From positions 1-14,956 of the forward strand of contig NZ_CAJGZV010000004.1 of NCBI RefSeq assembly GCF_904846065.1: a stretch of 14,956 nt of DNA. The letters run 5' to 3'. The DNA comes from Psychrobacter immobilis (GTDB lineage Bacteria > Pseudomonadota > Gammaproteobacteria > Pseudomonadales > Moraxellaceae). A program made the translations under genes and the position numbers. The notes beneath the pieces are model-generated. The model saw only the letters and a program-made list of their open reading frames with translations, had not been told where the DNA came from and ran no database searches. Positions 13,143 to 14,956 of this stretch are shown here, piece by piece (position 1 is the stretch's first letter; every line of letters begins with the position of its first letter).

Positions 13143-13227
13143 TAAGCCAGCAGTCGTGAAAGGGGGCGATTTCACTATGTTGCATCTACCCCTTTCACGT
13201 GCTGTCAAAGGGGTAGACCCCCTTGAC
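13143..13227 (-). other. oriT: Origin of transfer (oriT), ColE1/MOB-HEN-like
   Basis: On the minus strand CTGG/CTTA (13150-13143) matches the nic core of ColE1-type relaxases, which places the nick between 13147 and 13146. Just 5' of it is a perfect 11-bp inverted repeat, CGTGAAAGGGG (13155-13165) and CCCCTTTCACG (13189-13199). Beyond that lies a second near-perfect palindrome (13205-13226, TCAAAGGGGT / ACCCCCTTGA). The block is GC-rich amid very AT-rich DNA and codes for nothing convincing. MobA at 1426-2469 is of the matching type. The nic core and repeats are seen; the function is inferred. Confidence 0.7.
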
Positions 13228-13275
13228 CCCCTAACACCTTTATTTCTCTACAAAGTAGCTTCGTATATCAAGATA

Positions 13276-13635
13276 CTATCTGGCTATTTTTATTTTAGAG
13301 TTTTCTATGTCTTGTTCTCTTGCATATTCAATTGCTGATTTAGGATTGTACTTACTAGAATCATAAATAATATATATCAGATTATTATTTGATGTTTTTA
13401 CAAACCCAGTTTTTAAATCACAGCCTTTATAACCATGTTGATTTAAATACTCTTTATGGCTTATCTTCCAGTTTTTTATAATCATATGAGGAAAAGTATG
13501 GTCTAGTGGGAAAAGAGGATCTCTTGGGTCTGACGCATCTGTAATGATTCCAATCTCATTAAGATTATTAATATGCTTTTTAAGATCGACAAGCGATATG
13601 TTCTCAAGTAATTCCGTTACTTCCGTTTCCGTCAT
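13276..13635 (-). CDS. Hypothetical protein between oriT and the restriction gene
   Basis: A 119-residue cytoplasmic protein. The N-terminus MTETEVTELLENISLVDLKK is helical and acidic. The middle, DASDPRDPLFPLDHTFPHM, is rich in Pro and Asp. IIKNWKISHKEYL, the GYKGCDLKTGFVKTSNNNLI segment and IYIIYDSSKYNPKSAIEYA follow. No HTH of the C-protein type and no nuclease motif are seen. It is divergent from the endonuclease gene across about 160 bases. It could be cargo brought with the restriction-modification module or a remnant of the older mob region. I do not recognise it. Confidence 0.55.
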   Translation of the reverse strand: MTETEVTELLENISLVDLKKHINNLNEIGIITDASDPRDPLFPLDHTFPHMIIKNWKISHKEYLNQHGYKGCDLKTGFVKTSNNNLIYIIYDSSKYNPKSAIEYAREQDIENSKIKIAR

Positions 13636-13767
13636 TTTTATTTACCCTGTATAAAATGATTTTTTTAATTGCTGTTTATGTTATTGCAATGCTCAGCTAT
13701 ATATAGATCAATGTAACCAACAAAAATTTATTAATATTGGTTCTAAATGGTTTAATCTGACAGAATA

Positions 13768-13788
13768 CTCTCTTTTAAAATAAGAGAG
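13768..13788 (+). promoter_or_regulatory. Hairpin ending at the ribosome site of the endonuclease gene
   Basis: CTCTCTT (13768-13774) and AAGAGAG (13782-13788) form a 7-bp stem around TTAAAAT. The right arm is the start of the AGAGAGAG purine run that serves as Shine-Dalgarno for the ATG at 13799. Folding of the mRNA would partly hide the ribosome site and delay endonuclease synthesis. This is inference from position. Confidence 0.4.
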
Positions 13789-13798
13789 AGATAACTTG

Positions 13799-14599
13799 AT
13801 GCTAGCAAATATTTCAGAAGAAGAATTAAAAATTATCAAGCTTTTCAAAAATAATGTTTACGGTATAGCGCCCGACACTACTGATTTCAACCAGCGCCAT
13901 GATGGTAAGGCTGGACACTGGCTAGAAAAGCAGATGGGAATAGCGGCAAATGCTAACAACGAACCTGATTTATATGGGTATGAAATGAAAAACTCCACAG
14001 GTAAAAAAACCACCTTTGGAGATTGGAGCGCTAGCTATTACATTTTCTCAGACAAGGGCAGTAGTATAGATCGCACACGGTTCATGGAGGTATTTGGCAA
14101 GCCTAACGAAAAGAAAGAGGGACGTTTCTCGTGGTCTGGCAGCCCAATACCTAACTTTAACTCTCCATCAACCTATAACGGTTCAGAAATGCTCTTCGAC
14201 GATGAAGAAAATATAGTAATCGTATACAGTTATTCGAAAGACCCACGTGATACTAAGGCAGAGATTGTTCCGCAAAATTTACAACAAGAAGGGCTTGTCC
14301 TTGCACGTTGGGATAGAGATAATTTGAATAGCAAACTAACAAAGAAGTTTGGTCATCACGGTTGGTTTAAATGCAATAAAGACAAAGACGGCTGCTACAA
14401 CCAAATTGCTTTTGGTGAGCCGATGATCTTTGATAATTGGATTAAACTTGTTGAGCAGGGCGTGGTATTTTTTGATAGTGGCATGTATGTAGGCAATGCG
14501 CGTAACTATTCCCAGTGGCGCGCTAATAACAACCACTGGGATTCATTAATTACTCGTACATATCCACCATTTCCAGGAGTTTTAGACAGCATCTCGTAA
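13799..14599 (+). CDS. Type II restriction endonuclease, MvaI/BcnI/LlaMI-like PD-(D/E)XK
   Basis: A 266-residue nuclease cutting DNA not modified by the adjacent methyltransferase. HDGKAGHWLEKQMGIAANAN, then PDLYGYEMKN, gives the active site: Glu43, Asp57, Glu62 and Lys64 (D-X4-EXK). It runs parallel to the BcnI stretch LERQFG...GDLGEFELKG as I recall it, at the same place in the protein and at similar overall length (BcnI about 238, MvaI about 249). Those enzymes and LlaMI cut CCSGG, CCWGG and CCNGG, so a site of that form is expected here. The ATG at 13799 is preferred over the TTG one codon earlier. The gene is convergent with the methyltransferase and overlaps it by 18 bases. Confidence 0.8.
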   Translation: MLANISEEELKIIKLFKNNVYGIAPDTTDFNQRHDGKAGHWLEKQMGIAANANNEPDLYGYEMKNSTGKKTTFGDWSASYYIFSDKGSSIDRTRFMEVFGKPNEKKEGRFSWSGSPIPNFNSPSTYNGSEMLFDDEENIVIVYSYSKDPRDTKAEIVPQNLQQEGLVLARWDRDNLNSKLTKKFGHHGWFKCNKDKDGCYNQIAFGEPMIFDNWIKLVEQGVVFFDSGMYVGNARNYSQWRANNNHWDSLITRTYPPFPGVLDSIS

Positions 14600-14956
14600 A
14601 GAGACCTGCTTTTGAATAGCTTCGGCTTTATGGAATGTTGACACCATTTGTTCTGCTACCGCTTCGATAACTTTGACACAAACAGAGTTCCCAAACTGCT
14701 TATATGCTTGGGTTTTCGATACGGCATCCGTTAAAAACTCCTCGGGAAAGCCTTGTAGTCTTGCGCATTCTCGGGGGGTTAACATTCTTGGGTTCTTCCC
14801 AAGCTGTGATTGGTCAATCAAAGCTTCTGAACCATCTTTATAGTAACGTGCGCTAATGGTATTGGTGTACTCACTGTCATGGTTAAATAAGCTGTAACCA
14901 AAACCATTACCTTTATTTATGTGCTGGTCTTTCCTCTTTTGATGACCAGCCCATAG
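14582..14956 (-). CDS. DNA (cytosine-5) methyltransferase, C-terminal 124 codons plus stop
   Basis: This is the rest of the methyltransferase that enters the window at 900. Read from 14956 it begins LWAGHQKRK, which directly continues the TISDN ending at base 1, a run typical of Dcm-like enzymes. GNGFGYSLF and SARYYKDGSE follow, both close to E. coli Dcm as I recall it. Motif IX is seen in RMLTPRECARLQGFP and motif X in AYKQFGNSV. The resemblance in the target-recognition part is the reason to propose a CCNGG or CCWGG target with the inner C methylated. The stop lies 18 bases inside the 3' end of the convergent endonuclease gene, so the two transcripts overlap tail to tail with no terminator between them. 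Confidence 0.93.
   Translation of the reverse strand, partial: LWAGHQKRKDQHINKGNGFGYSLFNHDSEYTNTISARYYKDGSEALIDQSQLGKNPRMLTPRECARLQGFPEEFLTDAVSKTQAYKQFGNSVCVKVIEAVAEQMVSTFHKAEAIQKQVSLRDAV

Noticed and set aside
13156..13338. 60-codon plus-strand frame
   Set aside because: It begins inside the oriT inverted repeats and runs over the 3' end of the 119-residue gene; the translation has no plausible protein character.
14336..14536. Minus-strand frame inside the endonuclease gene
   Set aside because: Shadow of the endonuclease, with no initiation signal.

Overview
The window reads as a complete circular plasmid of about 15 kb, cut open inside a gene. A cytosine-5 DNA methyltransferase runs off the left edge on the minus strand (codons 1-300, 900 down to 1). 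Its C-terminal half comes in at the right edge (14956 down to 14582) in the same frame, and the joined protein follows the Dcm family across the join. The Rep_3-type initiator, iterons, MobC/MobA pair, serine recombinase and an AT-rich sequence suggest a gammaproteobacterial host. The replication and mobilisation genes look most like small plasmids of Moraxellaceae (Psychrobacter, Moraxella, Acinetobacter). That assignment comes from recall of the families, not from a search.

Layout clockwise. (1) 13799-14956 and 1-900: a type II restriction-modification module with convergent endonuclease and methyltransferase genes; the methyltransferase carries its own N-terminal HTH and a palindromic operator at its promoter. 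(2) 1109-2786: mobC, mobA and a small basic protein. (3) 2968-5107: a minus-strand block with a protein resembling the C-terminal half of FtsZ, a small hydrophobic protein, a HicA toxin without a visible HicB and a possible 25-residue peptide; an XRE regulator diverges from it under a near-perfect promoter. (4) 5281-5913: a resolvase/invertase-type serine recombinase behind a repeat-flanked promoter. (5) 5986-8519: a very AT-rich minus-strand operon of an HD phosphohydrolase, a nucleotidyltransferase and a histidine phosphatase, with overlapping or almost touching genes. (6) 8976-10993: a lipoprotein, an Excalibur-type secreted protein, an HTH/coiled-coil plasmid protein with repeated TGWACAG sites, and an acidic protein. 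(7) 11119-13227: rep, four perfect 22-bp iterons, an unknown gene, a second degenerate array of 22-bp period, and a ColE1-like oriT with a CTGG/CTTA nic core.

Working together: Rep, the iterons and flanking AT-rich DNA replicate the plasmid. MobA/MobC act on an oriT that now lies on the far side of the restriction-modification module. The recombinase may resolve multimers. The restriction-modification pair and perhaps HicA would favour retention. The cargo most worth following is the HD-nucleotidyltransferase-phosphatase operon, a candidate nucleotide-based (possibly defence) system, and the FtsZ-like protein that lacks a GTPase domain. A by-eye scan finds only four CCNGG sites in the whole molecule, three of them in the restriction-modification locus, which fits the specificity inferred from the protein families.
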